In this document: positions 12,300 through 23,882 of the stretch, piece after piece
Numbering within the stretch: position 1 is the first letter of the stretch
How the letters are laid out: each line of letters begins with the position of its first letter
Source: Tamarix chinensis
Lineage: Eukaryota; Streptophyta; Magnoliopsida; Caryophyllales; Tamaricaceae
Direction of reading: 5' to 3'
Assembly: GCA_030549775.1 (NCBI GenBank)
Contig: CM060180.1
Location: forward strand, 88,513,172-88,577,171
DNA: 64,000 bases
The notes under the pieces: model-generated
What the model was told of the DNA's origin: nothing
Seen by the model: the letters and a program-made list of their open reading frames with translations, nothing else
The model's database searches: none
Position numbers and translations under genes: made by a program

Positions 12300-13709
12300 T
12301 GATAAGTGTGACTTTTGCAACTTATTTCTAAGGTTTATAAGAGTTTTTACCTGTAATTTTAGTTGGAATTCTCCCTTTTTATTCTTGTTACTGCCTTTAT
12401 ATTGTGAAAATTTGTAGGGTCTCAAGCAACAAAAAAATCATGAAGGATAGAAAAAAGAATAAGCTTAAAGGGAGAATAAAGGATAAAAAGGGAGCAAAGA
12501 AGAACAAAAGTTAAAGCAGAAAGAGATTTAGAGCTAAAATGTAAATTTTGGAATAAAATAAAAGCAAAAATGCATATTTAAAGTATATGGGCCTGAAAGA
12601 AGTGGAATTTAGACAAGGGAAAAGTCTGAATTTGGAGAATATTTCAACATAAAAGTTGTAGATCATTTTAATAGCTTTCCAACGCATCCAAAATTATCTT
12701 AATCGGAGTTATGATGAAAATGTTATGGTCAAAATACGCATCATTATCAAAGTTGATACGGGAAGCTCATCTTTATCAATACCCTAGGGATCCATGAGGT
12801 GGTAATATAAAAACTCTCATTCTAATATCTCGAGGTAGCCTTCAATCCCTTTATTTTCTCTCTTCTCTATCCTCTTCCCCAATTCATCAAGATCTCTCTT
12901 GTAAATTAGACACCGAAGTTCAAGAAGTTAAATTTTAGCAAGAATTTGTGAACATCAAGGATATTATCTAATGATCTTTTCTCTATCTATGGAATCTCTT
13001 GTTGTTTTTAACTTGCTATTAATTTATGGGCTAGATCTTGTGCTAAGGTGAAGAGGAATTTTCCCTGATCCTAATGTGTTGAATTATTGCATCCTTTTTT
13101 GTTCAATTCATAATCTATGTGTTGTGTTATTGATTGATTGACGGATTTATGAACCATGTCCGGGTTCCGTTTTTTCGGTGTGGGAAATACCGGTGAGATT
13201 GAGAGATAATCCAGTATTAGACCCAATAGCACAATGGGAGATTAAATTGTAGGTCGAGAGACGATCAATTTGACCTCTAAAACAATAAAGGAGGAAACTT
13301 TATGGACTTTAATGCATTACATTCTATTAGACTCTAAGCTAGAGATAGTTAGGGCCATAGATATGTAATAGGTGGTTGTGGCTTGAGAAAGCACAACACT
13401 TTCTATCCTTGTTGGCATGATTGATTATGATTGTTGAATTATCATGTGATGTGATATTCGATTACATGTGAGGATCGAGGGTGATGAACCAGAACCTTAG
13501 CTCTTCTATTTATTTGAGTCACTTTAGTGCTATTTTCCTTTCTTTTTAGCTTATTTAGTTATTTTAGCTTACAATTTATTATTTCATATCATCTCATAGT
13601 CTAGACATAGCTAAGTTCTATCATTTTCCTAGTGGTCATTCACCAATCCCTGTGGGATCGACCTTGACTACTACTCTGACCCCGTGCACTTGCGGTTAGG
13701 AACGTGTCA
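12300..13709 (+). repeat. 5' LTR of Athila B
   Basis: Starts TGATAAGTGTGAC and ends GGAACGTGTCA, as in the LTRs of A and C. It keeps a segment of about 40 bp (around 12525-12565) that A's LTRs lack. A TATA-like TATAAAAA lies at 12806-12813. Confidence 0.92.
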
Positions 13710-13715
13710 AGTTTT

Positions 13716-13733
13716 TGGCGCCGTCGCTGGGGA
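13716..13733 (+). promoter_or_regulatory. PBS of Athila B (tRNA-Asp type)
   Basis: TGGCGCCGTCGCTGGGGA, two changes from the site in A. It starts 7 nt after the LTR end, as in A. Confidence 0.85.
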
Positions 13734-13873
13734 TTGGCAGCGAGTGACATTAGGACTCAAGGAATTTATTGTGATCTATACATTTATTTTTTTTTTGCTT
13801 TTTACATTATTTTTGTTGTGGTTAACTAATCTTGGGTGTAGGAGTGTTTGATTTAGTGCAGGTGCATTAGTGC

Positions 13874-15936
13874 ATGACCTGCGCTAGTGGGGGTGATCTA
13901 ATGCCACTTGATCTCGAGATCAAGAGGACCATCTCACATATACGCAGGTCGCACACCACAAACATTGAAATGGAAACCAATCCTCCACCCCATGATGGAT
14001 AAATCCCACCACAAGGGCACATCCTACTCTAAGAATAAGCTCCAATCCAAGAGCAAGCTCCCATTCCTTGGTCGCTTCAGGACTATGCTACACCAAGCCT
14101 TGATGGCTCAACCTCAAGCATTCGAAGACCGACCATACAAGCTAATCATTTCGAGATCAAGCCTACCATTATCCAGATGCTACAAACATCAGTTCAATTT
14201 GGAGGTAACCTTAATGAAGATCCCCACTCCCATATTACTAACTTTGTAGAAATCTGTGACACTTTCAAGCTAAATGGTGTTTCTAATGATGCAATTAAGC
14301 TTAGATTGTTCCCTTTTTTCTTTACGTGATAAGGATAAGAGTTGGTTACACTCATTAGCCCCAGTGTCTATTACTACTTAGGATGATTTGATGAATTCTT
14401 TCCTTTCTAGATATTTTCCACCATCAAAAACTGCAAAATGATGAAATGACATCACTACCTTTATACAAAATGACCTTGAATCACTTTATGATGCATGGGA
14501 AAGGTTTAAGGATTTGCTTAGGAAGTGTCCAAATCATGGACTGCCTATGTGGCTTTAGATGCAAACTTTTTATAATGGTATCTCTACTACTAATCGTTCT
14601 ATGATAGATGCAACCGTAGGAGGTACCATTATGAACAAGACTCTAGAGCAGGTTTATGAGTTCATTAAGGAGCTAGCCTCGAATTCCCACCAATGGCACT
14701 CCGAATGTGCCCTGATACAAAGGAATCCAGGAATTCACTCTTTAGATTCCATCACAACATTAGAGGCTAAGATTGATTTGCTTGCTAAAAAATTTGACAA
14801 AATTGGTAGTACTTCTTATATGCAGGTACAGGTTAATGCACCTATGTGTGAGTTATGTGGTGGATCATATTTAAGGACATAATGTCAAGTTGGGAATCTT
14901 TTCCAGCAATCTTATGATCAAGTGAACTATATGGGCAATAGTTATGGGAGACCGAACAATCCCTATTCCAATGTGTAAAATCCTGGATGGAGAAACCATC
15001 CAAACTTCAGTTAGAGAAATGAAGTTCCTACAAAGCCTCCGGGATTCACATAACAACAACCAACACCTCCAGCTCCTTTACCGCCCCAACAACCTCATCT
15101 TCTTCCCTTGAAGAGATGATGTCCAAGTTCATCACTCGCACTGAGAGCACCCTTCAAAAACATGACGCTCAAATTCAAGCTCATATTCAGATATAAGACG
15201 CCCGCCTCAAAAATCAGGATGCATCCATCAAGAACCTAGAGGCACAGATTGGAAAACTTACAAATGCCATTTCAGCAAGAGCACCTAACAGTTTGCCTAG
15301 TGATACAATCATCAACCCCAAAGAGAAAATCAATATAATAGCCTTGAGGAGTGGGAAGCCACTACCTGAACCATACCCTCAAGAACCCAAGGAAGATAAA
15401 GAAAAAGATCCTGAAGAGAAAGTGCCTGAATCACAACCTGAGACGATCCACACTTCACCTCAAGAGGTAAAGGCGTATGTTCCCCCTCCTCCATTTCCAG
15501 GTAGGATTGTACAATAAAAGTTAGATGCTCAATTTGCAAAATTTCTTGATATGCTTAAGAAAGTGCACATTAACTTGCCTTTGCTTAACATTGTGAGACA
15601 GGTGCCCGGTTATGGGAAGTTTCTAAAGGACATAATCACTCACAAGAGGAAATTGGATGAGTTTGAAACAATAAGTTTGAATGAGGAATACTATGCAATC
15701 TTGTAGAACAAACTTCCTTCTAAGCTTAATGATCCAGGAAGTTTCACTATCCCATATGTAATTGGGGATCTAAAATTTGAGAAGGTATTGTGTGATCTTG
15801 GTACTAGCATTAATTTGATGCCTTTCTCTATTTTCAAGAGTCTAGGTCTAGGGGAACCAAAACCCACCAATATGTCCCTTCAGTTGGCTGATCGATCTAT
15901 CAAATATCCTAGGGGAATTGTTGAAGATGTTTTAGT
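13874..15936 (+). pseudogene. gag-protease pseudogene of Athila B
   Basis: Colinear with gag and the N-terminal pol region of A, starting at the equivalent ATG. In-frame stops occur early (a TAA soon after the PPPHDG-like segment near 14000) and at many later sites, for example before the zinc-knuckle region at 14880 and within the spacer near 15195. Intact stretches include 14559-14882 (gag C-terminal part with CELCGGS) and 15293-15517. The protease signature is DLGTS instead of the DLGAS seen in A. B keeps six A residues at 14787-14792 where A has five, which identifies the frame break in A as a one-base loss. Confidence 0.88.
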
Positions 15937-17429
15937 ATTAGTATGAGGGCAAAGAGGCACACTAATGAACCAACTTAAATGAGGGCTAACACCTCATCTC
16001 TAGGGTATCTAACCCTAAAGAGAAATCATTCCCAAACTCAAGATCTTCTACTTTAAGTATTAGTATTTTATGAGGTGATCACAAACATTTCATACCGTAC
16101 AATCATTTCCATTTCCATACTTAACCATTTTTTATTATTTTCAATTATTTAGATAAACCCTAAAGTCATCAGTTTAGGTAAAAGGCAAAGTCAACACTAA
16201 GGTTAGCCTATAAAAATTCTAAGGCCATCATATGTCCAATTATTCACATTAGGTGTATTAAGTAAAAAATGTTCAAAATTCCCTTGAAACCCTAATTTCA
16301 TCATTATATCCAATTTCATACCAAAAATTATTATTACAAGTAATTTTTCATGAAAAGGCTAAAATATAATTATTCACAATATTTTAGCATGTAGGTAATT
16401 TTTATGATTTAGCGATTGACTATATTTTCCACTTTTCATGCATTTATGGAGTTGCACCCTTAAAACCCTAATCATGCATTCTTCATGTATCACATATTCC
16501 ATGTAGCATGTACGTATATATTTTAAGAACAATATGAAATTTAATAGGGTAATTTTCATCATAGTACATGCAGAAAAAATCTCTAACCCAAGAACATGTG
16601 AATAACAATTATTGTGTTCTAACCCTAATCGTGTGTATATATTTTTATGCTTTTATATCAACCCTAACTACCATGAAATGATAATCATGGAGTAATTATC
16701 ATGGAATTTAAATCATCACTTTACAGGCATACAACCCAATTAAAATCCTAGACATGCATAGGTAAACAACACAACATGCTACTCATGCATATACCCCACT
16801 TTCGATAATCGCAATTATCATTTATATAATATGTTATCATTTTATCATGCATTTTATAATACTTGAAGAATATAAAACCTTATCACGATAATAGGTATAA
16901 AAAATCCTAACATTTTTGCATATAAATTCTACCACCTTATGAGTGATTGGATTTACCTAAATCCAAGCTTACACAAAAAGCATAAAAAACTATCTTCTCC
17001 AAGATCCTCAAATATTAACTAATAAATTAATATCTAATAATACATATTAGTATTTAATATAACATAAAATTAACTCAAAATTAATTAAAATAACTCAAGA
17101 ACAACTAACCGTCTAAAATAAGGCAGCAAGAAACTAACCAAAACTCACGAAACAAAGAAGTAACCGACGGAAGTTGCTGAGAAGGAGAGGAGGGGCAACG
17201 GTGGTGTTATGTGTTGCTAGGGGGTAGGAACAGTGGGAAATGCTGCAGCAAGGGTAGGGGCTGAAAAAAAGGAAGGTGTAGTAAGGGGGGAGGATAAGCA
17301 AGTTTGGCCAAAGCCAAGGGAAAGGGATAGGCAAAAATGACCGAAATGGGGGTGGGGATTATGGTGATTTTGTGTGCAGCTTGGGGGGTTATTTTAGCTA
17401 ATTTTGCTGCAACTTGGGGATGGGGAATG
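15937..17429 (-). other. M3 LTR sequence between nested elements, no gene
   Basis: AT-rich LTR interior resuming after Athila B, ending in a purine-rich stretch (17150-17430). Short open frames here lack any domain. Confidence 0.6.
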
Positions 17430-17434
17430 GAAGA

Positions 17435-17529
17435 TGTAATACCCCAAAATTTACAACTAAAAAATTTCATTTTAATGAAAAAGTTTAGCCGAAGCAAAAT
17501 CACAAAACGTAAATCCTGGGGATATTACA
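17435..17529 (-). repeat. Inverted U5 terminus of T1
   Basis: Begins TGTAATACCCCAAAATTTAC and aligns over its full 95 nt with the reverse complement of the last ~100 nt of the T2 and T1 LTRs (tracts AAATTTAC, AAAAATTTC, GTTTA, AAAACGTAAAT, GGGG.ATTAC in the same order). Its last bases GGGGATATTACA mimic a U5 end and are followed directly by the plus-sense PBS. Confidence 0.75.
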
Positions 17530-17532
17530 AGT

Positions 17533-17544
17533 TGGTATCAAAGC
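17533..17544 (+). promoter_or_regulatory. PBS of T1 (initiator Met-tRNA type)
   Basis: TGGTATCAAAGC, one base from the TGGTATCAGAGC common in plant chromoviruses, followed by GGTGGTCCTCGAAACC. Confidence 0.8.
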
Positions 17545-17787
17545 GGTGGTCCTCGAAACCACGCTTGGTTCTTTTCAAAATAGAATTTATTTTACAGGTT
17601 TTACCTAATTTGAAGTGTTATCATACCTTAGCAAAACCCTTCTATTTTTAATGATTTTGAGTATGTGCCACAATGAGGAACGTAAGGGTAGATTAGGGGT
17701 TTTCCTAAGAAGGGGGGAGCAGTGTGTTATGATTATTATGAACTGGTGGGTTCGCTTCTAACCTTATCTTTTCTGTTGCAGCTTCCA

Positions 17788-18860
17788 ATGACGGCGAATG
17801 GCCATATAGGACGTTTGGAAGAGGCCTTCGAGGCTTTTATGGAATTTTTTCAGCGCCGACACCCCCACCATCCAGAGGGCGTCAGTGAAGATTGACTTTG
17901 GAGGGTTACCGGGCACCACCCTCCTATGTACTCCGGCGAGGAGGACCCCGTGGTCCTCGAAGGGTGGATCCGAGATATGGATCACACCCTTGAGGCGGTG
18001 GATTGCCCCGCAGCTTGGCAGCCCAGCATAGTACCTTCTTCTTGAGAGGTGTGGCAGACGCTTGGTGGGTAGAGCACCGTACCCGGGTTGGTCCCCCGGC
18101 AAATTGAGAGGCGTTCAAGACTGCCCTTCGTTCTAGATTCTACCCTGAGAGCTTGAAGAGGGACAAGCTTTGAGAATTTATGCAGCTCACCCAAGGGTCG
18201 ATGACAGTGCGACAGTATTACTCTCGCTTCACCGAGTTGCTACTCTTTTCCCCCGGGATTGCTACTAACGAGTCCACAGTGGTGTTTCAATTTGAACAAG
18301 GGTTAAACTTTGGCATCCATAGGATGATGGGAGTATTTCCTTTCACTAACCTGGCTACCCTGTACGAGCGTGCTTACCTCGCCGCCACCCTAGTCCAAGA
18401 GCAGACCGCCATCCTTGGGAAGAGGGAACCCGAGGGACACGATTCAGGGGGTAGAACCCATCCACGGACAGAGGAGCTGAGGAGACCCCCACCAAGAGAC
18501 CATAGTAGGGGCCAAGGTTCCCTGGGAGGATTCTCATGCAGACGTTACGGCCGTAGTCACCCCGGCTGAGATTGTGGAGGTAGACTTATCTCATGTTTGA
18601 ACTGTGGCATATAGGGCCATAAAGCATTTGAGTGTCGAGGACCGCCACGTGCTCAACAGTACCAGCCTCGACAAGCACCATAGGGGGAAGACTTGGTGCC
18701 CCAGTAGTAGTCTTACCAGCAATACCTCCGGGCCGCACCCTCGCAACACTATCAGCAAGCACCTGCCCCAGCCAGTGCCACAGCTAAAGAGGTCCAGGAA
18801 AAGCCTCAAGGACCCAAACCTTTTCCTCAAAAGGGAGGCCAGTTAGGCGGGCGCCTGAAT
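17788..18860 (+). pseudogene. gag pseudogene of T1 (chromovirus type)
   Basis: Starts at an ATG encoding MTANGHIGRLEEAFEAF and carries a gag-like core, with YSGEEDPVVLEGWIRDMDHTL and later MTVRQYYSRFTELL and FEQGLNFGIHRMM, the usual pattern of plant Ty3/gypsy gag. The longest open piece is 18180-18569. A CCHC knuckle C-LNC-G-x2-GHKAFEC (CX2CX4HX4C) is at 18594-18635, broken by a TAG at 18612-18614. A GQ/P-rich linker follows. Several stops and frameshifts, for instance at 17893 and about 18043, make it non-functional. Confidence 0.85.
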
Positions 18861-19090
18861 GTGACTAGCCAAGCAGAGGTTGATCACCATCTAGACGTCA
18901 TCACTGGTATGTTCACTATCTACTCTTTGACGATGCATGTTTTGTTTGATTCGGGAGCCACCTTGTCTTGTATTCTTCTACTGATGTTGCTAAGGCTAGA
19001 CTGTCACCTGCTGCTAAGATAGAATTATCTGTGATGCTTCCCTCTGGTGTTAAAATGGAGTGTAGTCAGTTGTTTCTGATGTGGCCTTAG
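18861..19090 (+). pseudogene. Protease remnant of T1
   Basis: Encodes DVITGMFTIYSLTMHVLFDS followed by GATLSC, the aspartic-protease active-site loop (DSGAT) of chromoviruses, after a linker. The frame breaks soon after it. What follows up to the PPT is a short 3' pol tail: RT, RNase H and integrase are absent. Confidence 0.75.
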
Positions 19091-19338
19091 TCATAGACGG
19101 GGTAGAGTTCCTAATGGACTTGGTCAGATGGAATTGAAGGATTTCAACGTGATTTTGAGAAGAACATGCGTAAAGTGCACCCAAAACTCTTTGCTGCAGG
19201 TCCAACCATTTCTTAGTAACCTTTTCTTTAAAGGGGTAGTTGGGATGATTACTAATGTAAGAATGGTGCCCTATCCAAGTAGAATACCTTGACCTTAACC
19301 CTAGGGAATCGCGGGTGACTTCGGGGACGAAGCCTTTC

Positions 19339-19350
19339 TTTAAGGGGGTA
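19339..19350 (+). promoter_or_regulatory. Polypurine tract of T1
   Basis: TTTAAGGGGGTA just before the 3' LTR, preceded by TCGGGGACGAAGCC, the usual 3' context in Tekay/Del chromoviruses. Confidence 0.75.
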
Positions 19351-20175
19351 GTGATGAAATACCCCAAAATCCTAATTTAGGGAATCATGGCCAAATAAGA
19401 AATTACTAGAAAGATTAATTAAATAAACTATTTTCTTTTTATGGATTTAACTAAGGTAAACCTAGGAGAAATTTATAAATAATTTTAAATAGGAAAAAAT
19501 TGAGTATTTTGCTAATTAAAATAGAATTTCAAGAAATTCTTTCAAAATCCCTAAATTAGTCTAAAAAGAGAATTTAATTATTATTTTAATGTTTATATTT
19601 TATTAAATATCCGAAATTACCCAAAATATATTTGATTAAGCTAATCCACCTTTTCCTTTTTCTTTTTTTTTTTTTTCCTTTCCCCCCTCTTTTTCCTTTA
19701 CTTTCCTTTCCTTCTCTTCCTTTTTTTTTTCTCTTCTTCCCCTGACTTGGGCCGACTTGTTGGCCCAACTTCTCCCTCCCCCTATGCTGCCCAGCCTTCC
19801 CCGCATTTTTTTCTTTCCCTCTCCCGTCCGGTTCGACCTTCCCCTTTCCTTCTTCTTTTTCTCCCTAGACCGTCGGTCCAACCCGCCCGCATCATTGTCT
19901 ACCACCCGCGCCTGCAACTCCCCCAAATGGTGCCGGATTTTCTACCTCCGATCATGCCGTTCGATTTGCTGTTCTCCTCCTCTCTTCCCCGTCATCTTCC
20001 CTGTTATTTCATCTCGGTCGACCATTCCCTCCCCTGCTCGTGCCATCCTTATTTCCCGACAAAACATGACCTACACATGTAGACCTACACCGGCCCATCC
20101 TCGCCGGTTGGAGACCCATAGCCCTTACCCCTCTACTCTCCCACTCCTCCTTGTCATTTTCCCCTTCTGATTGGC

Positions 20176-20184
20176 CTATAAATA
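20176..20184 (+). promoter_or_regulatory. TATA box of T1 LTR
   Basis: CTATAAATA, 821 nt into the LTR, after a GC-richer block and before the CT-rich leader. T2 has the same motif at 850 nt. The start site would be about 25-35 nt downstream. Confidence 0.6.
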
Positions 20185-20204
20185 GCCCCAAAGGCTGCGA
20201 TAAT

Positions 20205-20640
20205 TGGGTTTTGATTTTTGGCAGCACAGAAAACCCACCGAGCGCCACTGCCTATTCAGCCTCGTATTGCTCCGTCGTCAACCATCGTCACCACCCACTC
20301 CTGCCACCAAAACGCTCCCTGCACCACCCTCTACACAACCAAGACACCACCCTTCCTTGCCTCGCCTTGCACGAGCCACCCCGGCCATACGAAAGCACCT
20401 TCCCGAACAGCCCCATTCGACCCTGTGCAGCCCCTCGTGCCGCCAGTTGTCGTCGGTTCCGTCGCATGTAGCGCCGCCTCTACCCCCCAAACAACCAGGA
20501 AACCTTGCCCTACCTCTCCACACCTCCATTTCCCCCTACTTTCCTCTCCCCTAGCCTCCACATCCATCTCTCCACCACCCTCCTTCCTCCACCGCCGGCT
20601 CCACCACCTAGCCTAGGTGGTCTCCCAACTCCTTAACTCC
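20205..20640 (+). other. Proline-rich leader of T1
   Basis: Starts near the predicted transcription start. The frame covering 20218-20616 has no ATG near its beginning and encodes a Pro/Ser/His/Thr-rich sequence; T2 retains a recognisable same-frame relative (HQN.P.T.LY.T..P...SPC). This may be only DNA-level homology. It ends near CTAG/GTGG (about 20616), which is also AG/GTGG in T2 and could be a splice donor. Confidence 0.4.
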
Positions 20641-20654
20641 TAAACTCTGCATAT

Positions 20655-20936
20655 AAAAGTGTTAACGATATTAATATTATTAACTATTATTATTAGTGTT
20701 ATTATTATTATTATTACTATTATTACTACTACTACTACTACTACTACTATTATGTCCTAACTTTTATTCTGGAGAATTTCTAATTAATGGTATTAATTAA
20801 GACTAAAACCTTTTTGTGTTATTATTCTTATTATTATTATCATCATCATTATTACTATTATTATCATTACTATTATTATTATTATCACTATTATTATCCT
20901 TATTATCGGTATTACATTATTATTATTGACACTACT

Positions 20937-20989
<53 letters not shown>

Positions 20990-21000
20990 TATTATCATCA

Positions 21001-21042
<42 letters not shown>

Positions 21043-21057
21043 CATATTATTATCATC

Positions 21058-21106
<49 letters not shown>

Positions 21107-21207
21107 TACTATTATTACTACTACTACTACTATACTACTAATACTACTACTACTATCGCTATTATTATTATTATTATCATCATCATCATTATCATTGTTA
21201 TTGTTGT

Positions 21208-21238
<31 letters not shown>

Positions 21239-21620
21239 CTAACTATTATTATCATAGTTATTATCTTTATTATTATTATTTTTAGTGTTCTTATTATTAG
21301 TAGTAGTATTACTATTATTATTATCATTATCATTGTTATTATTATCATGATTATGGTTATTGTTATTATTATTATTATTGTTATCATCATTATTATTGTT
21401 GTTGTTGTTGTTGTTGTTATTATTATTATTATCATCATTATTGTTGTTGTTGTTGTTGTTGTTATTATTATTATTGTCAGTATTACTACTACTACTACTA
21501 TGATTTCGATTATTATTATCATCATTATTAGTATTATTATTACTATTCTAATTATTATTAGTATTCTTATCATTATTATTAGGATTATTATTAATATTAT
21601 TATTAGTAATATTGAAACCC
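20655..21620. repeat. Compound triplet microsatellite of T1
   Basis: Nearly 1 kb of TTA, TCA, TAC and TTG triplets in blocks, including a (CAT/ATC)n run near 20935-20990 and (TTG)n runs near 21400 and 21440. All open frames across it (homopolymer-like I, S, L, V proteins) are artefacts. Confidence 0.97.
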
Positions 21621-21827
21621 TTACTTTAATACTATGAATATTACTAAGAATTACTTTGATTAGTAGTGGTTCGATTCACTATCTTGAGAATAATAATAAC
21701 CCTACCTTTTAATTATAAACTACTATTATTAATATTAGCCTTAGTATTAGGCCATGATAGGGGTAAGATAGGAAATTATGGTAATTCCGGTAGAGGGAGA
21801 TCAACCCATAGTATTTTTCTCTTATAG

Positions 21828-21889
21828 GTGAATCGAGTCAAAACCCTCAGGAAGCGTAGGAGCGTGCTCCAAGCCCGACGACGTTTTAG
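21828..21889 (+). other. 62-nt exon-like block of T1 LTR
   Basis: Preceded by a pyrimidine-rich acceptor TTTTTCTCTTATAG and followed by the donor GTAAGG. It contains the hairpin GGAGCGTGCTCC at 21859-21870. The same 62-nt block with the same borders is at 42658-42719 in T2. Confidence 0.45.
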
Positions 21890-22980
21890 GTAAGGACGTA
21901 GCTAAGGTCGCCTATGTGTTACGTGTTTTACTTACCTCGGATGCTTTGTACAATTTATATGTTGTGTTCTATATGCTATTATCTTATCTGTTTTATGTGT
22001 AGCACAACTTGGAACCGAGGTATGTTCACGTGCTCTTGTCTAGTATGCGCTAATATGGATATGCTACAAGTATGATGTGATGTGATGTGGCCTTTAGGAC
22101 ATGCATGCTATGTTATTTGATGTGGTGTTGTGGGATGGAGGCATGAAAGAGAAAAATAGGAAAGTAAGATAACCAAGGGGAAGTAAGTTGGCTAACATTG
22201 GTAAGGATGACCTAAGCAATCTATGATCCATGAATGGATGAGTAAAAAGGGAATTAAATAAAATGAAAGAGTGGGAGAAACTAAGGTTTACATGGGAGGA
22301 ACTAGGGTTTGCATGGAAATGTTAGGGTTTGGCATGGTAGAGATCAAGGGATTTGCATGGGGAGGTTAAGGTCCGCATAGGGGCGAACCTTATGTATGGA
22401 AAGTTACTTTGGGACGTGGGGAAGACAACGGACGGTTTGTTTGGGTGACTGGAGGCTCGAGGTGAAAAATAGTACGTAGGATAATATAAGGGTACCTAGG
22501 GACCGATTAGGGTTTGGGAGGAAACCCTAATTTGAGAAGGTGAAAAAAGAAAAAGAAAATAATATAAAAATAAACGAGGAGGAGCGAGGTATGAGGGGAG
22601 AGTTGAGTCTAAAGGTCATGACATGTGGGGCATTAAAATAGTGTGGGTTGTGGGAGGCAGAAAAGGAAGGGCCACATAGGCCCAAATTAGGGTTTCTAGA
22701 GAAAACCCTAGGGTAAGGTGGTGAGTGGACCTTGGGGTATAAGGTGGTGGACCTTAACCCACACACTTAGGAGTTGGGTTCTTGGTGTGAGAAAGTGGGT
22801 TAAGGGAAGGATGTTGGGGCGAGTTAGGAGGTGTAGAAGTCTTAAGATATGGGACAGACCCTCCTGAGAGGATAAGTGTGGATATAGTTAGCCATGCATG
22901 TCAAGGGTGAAATAATTTCGAATAAGATGTGTTAAGACACTAATCACTTAAAGAGAAATATGTTGAGCCAGACCTAAAAT

Positions 22981-23265
22981 GGTCCACCGGTGAGTAATAG
23001 TGGCTAGGGCCGGGGTGCCCTACATGACCGGTCCACCGGCGAATAATAGTAGCTAGGAGCATTTTGCCCTGCATGACCGTTCCACCGGCTATAATAGTGG
23101 GGGTTTCCATGCTCAACAAACCAATCATAATAATGATAAGACATGGGAAAAATATGAGTAATTACAGTGGAACACCATGAGAGTCGGGGCCAGACCGGTC
23201 CACCGGCGAATAATAGTGGCCAGGAGCATTTTGCCTTGCATGACCATTCCACCGGCTATAATAGT
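22981..23265 (+). repeat. Palindromic-site array of T1
   Basis: Five units of GGTCCACCGGCGAATAATAG or TTCCACCGGCTATAATAGTG type. CCGGTCCACCGG is a palindrome (CCGGT/ACCGG). Units are grouped three plus two with a ~75-bp spacer. Confidence 0.75.
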
Positions 23266-23836
23266 AGGGTTTCCGCACTCGCATGGATTGATAAGACTAT
23301 GATGTGAATCGACTATATTTATCGGAGATCTAAAGAATAAGTTATTCAGTCCATGGCCGATATTGTTTATTTGTGTTACCACATGCTGTCTACGTAATTA
23401 TGCCATGTATGCTATGTGGTGTGTTTTTTTTTGTGTATGCTGGCATTAGTGCGTCTGTTACCTTACTCAGTACGTAGCGTACTGATCACCCATTTCATGA
23501 GTGCTGCTCATTCCCATAAGCAGAAGACCCGTCTGAGTTTGTGCAAGTAGGGGACGATGTCTTCGATGCCTACGATGCTTACGAGGTATCGGGCAAGGCT
23601 AGGAGTTGAGCCTGGACCTAGCTTAGGGGTCAAGAGTGACATGACCGGAGTCCATCCTCCATTTTTTTTTCCCTGTACTATTATATTTTGTTTAATCCCG
23701 CTGTATGATGTCCTCTGACATTTAGTACTTTAAAACTATACTTTTGGGACGTACCTTTTGATTTCCTCACTCTGATTCTATATGACTTGTTTTTTATTAG
23801 TGACTCGTATTTGATGTTAATCTTGTTTAGCCTTAG

Positions 23837-23882
23837 CACTTAGTACCAGAACGGTAGGAGTGAACCGATCTGGTACTAAGTG
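23837..23882 (+). other. U5 stem-loop of T1
   Basis: CACTTAGTACCAG (23837-23849) and CTGGTACTAAGTG (23870-23882) form a perfect 13-bp stem with a 20-nt loop. The stem ends 100 nt before the LTR end. Confidence 0.8.

Larger units (their letters stand above)
12300..15936 (+). mobile_element. Athila-type Ty3/gypsy copy B, 3'-truncated
   Basis: A 5' LTR, a PBS and about 2.2 kb of gag-PR sequence closely matching element A. Similarity ends abruptly at about 15936, within the protease-RT spacer, where M3 sequence resumes; RT, RNase H, integrase and the 3' LTR are gone. The pentamer before the LTR is GCAAT, but there is no right end to match it to. Confidence 0.9.

Noticed and set aside
17435..17529. 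A conventional 5' LTR of T1 reduced by internal deletion
   Set aside because: The segment aligns colinearly over its whole length with the inverted U5 end rather than joining a U3 start to a U5 end; the conventional reading remains an alternative only if that alignment is coincidence.
20787..21637. Open frames of 96-151 codons across the T1 microsatellite
   Set aside because: They encode near-homopolymers of Ile, Ser, Leu or Val dictated by triplet repeats; not genes.
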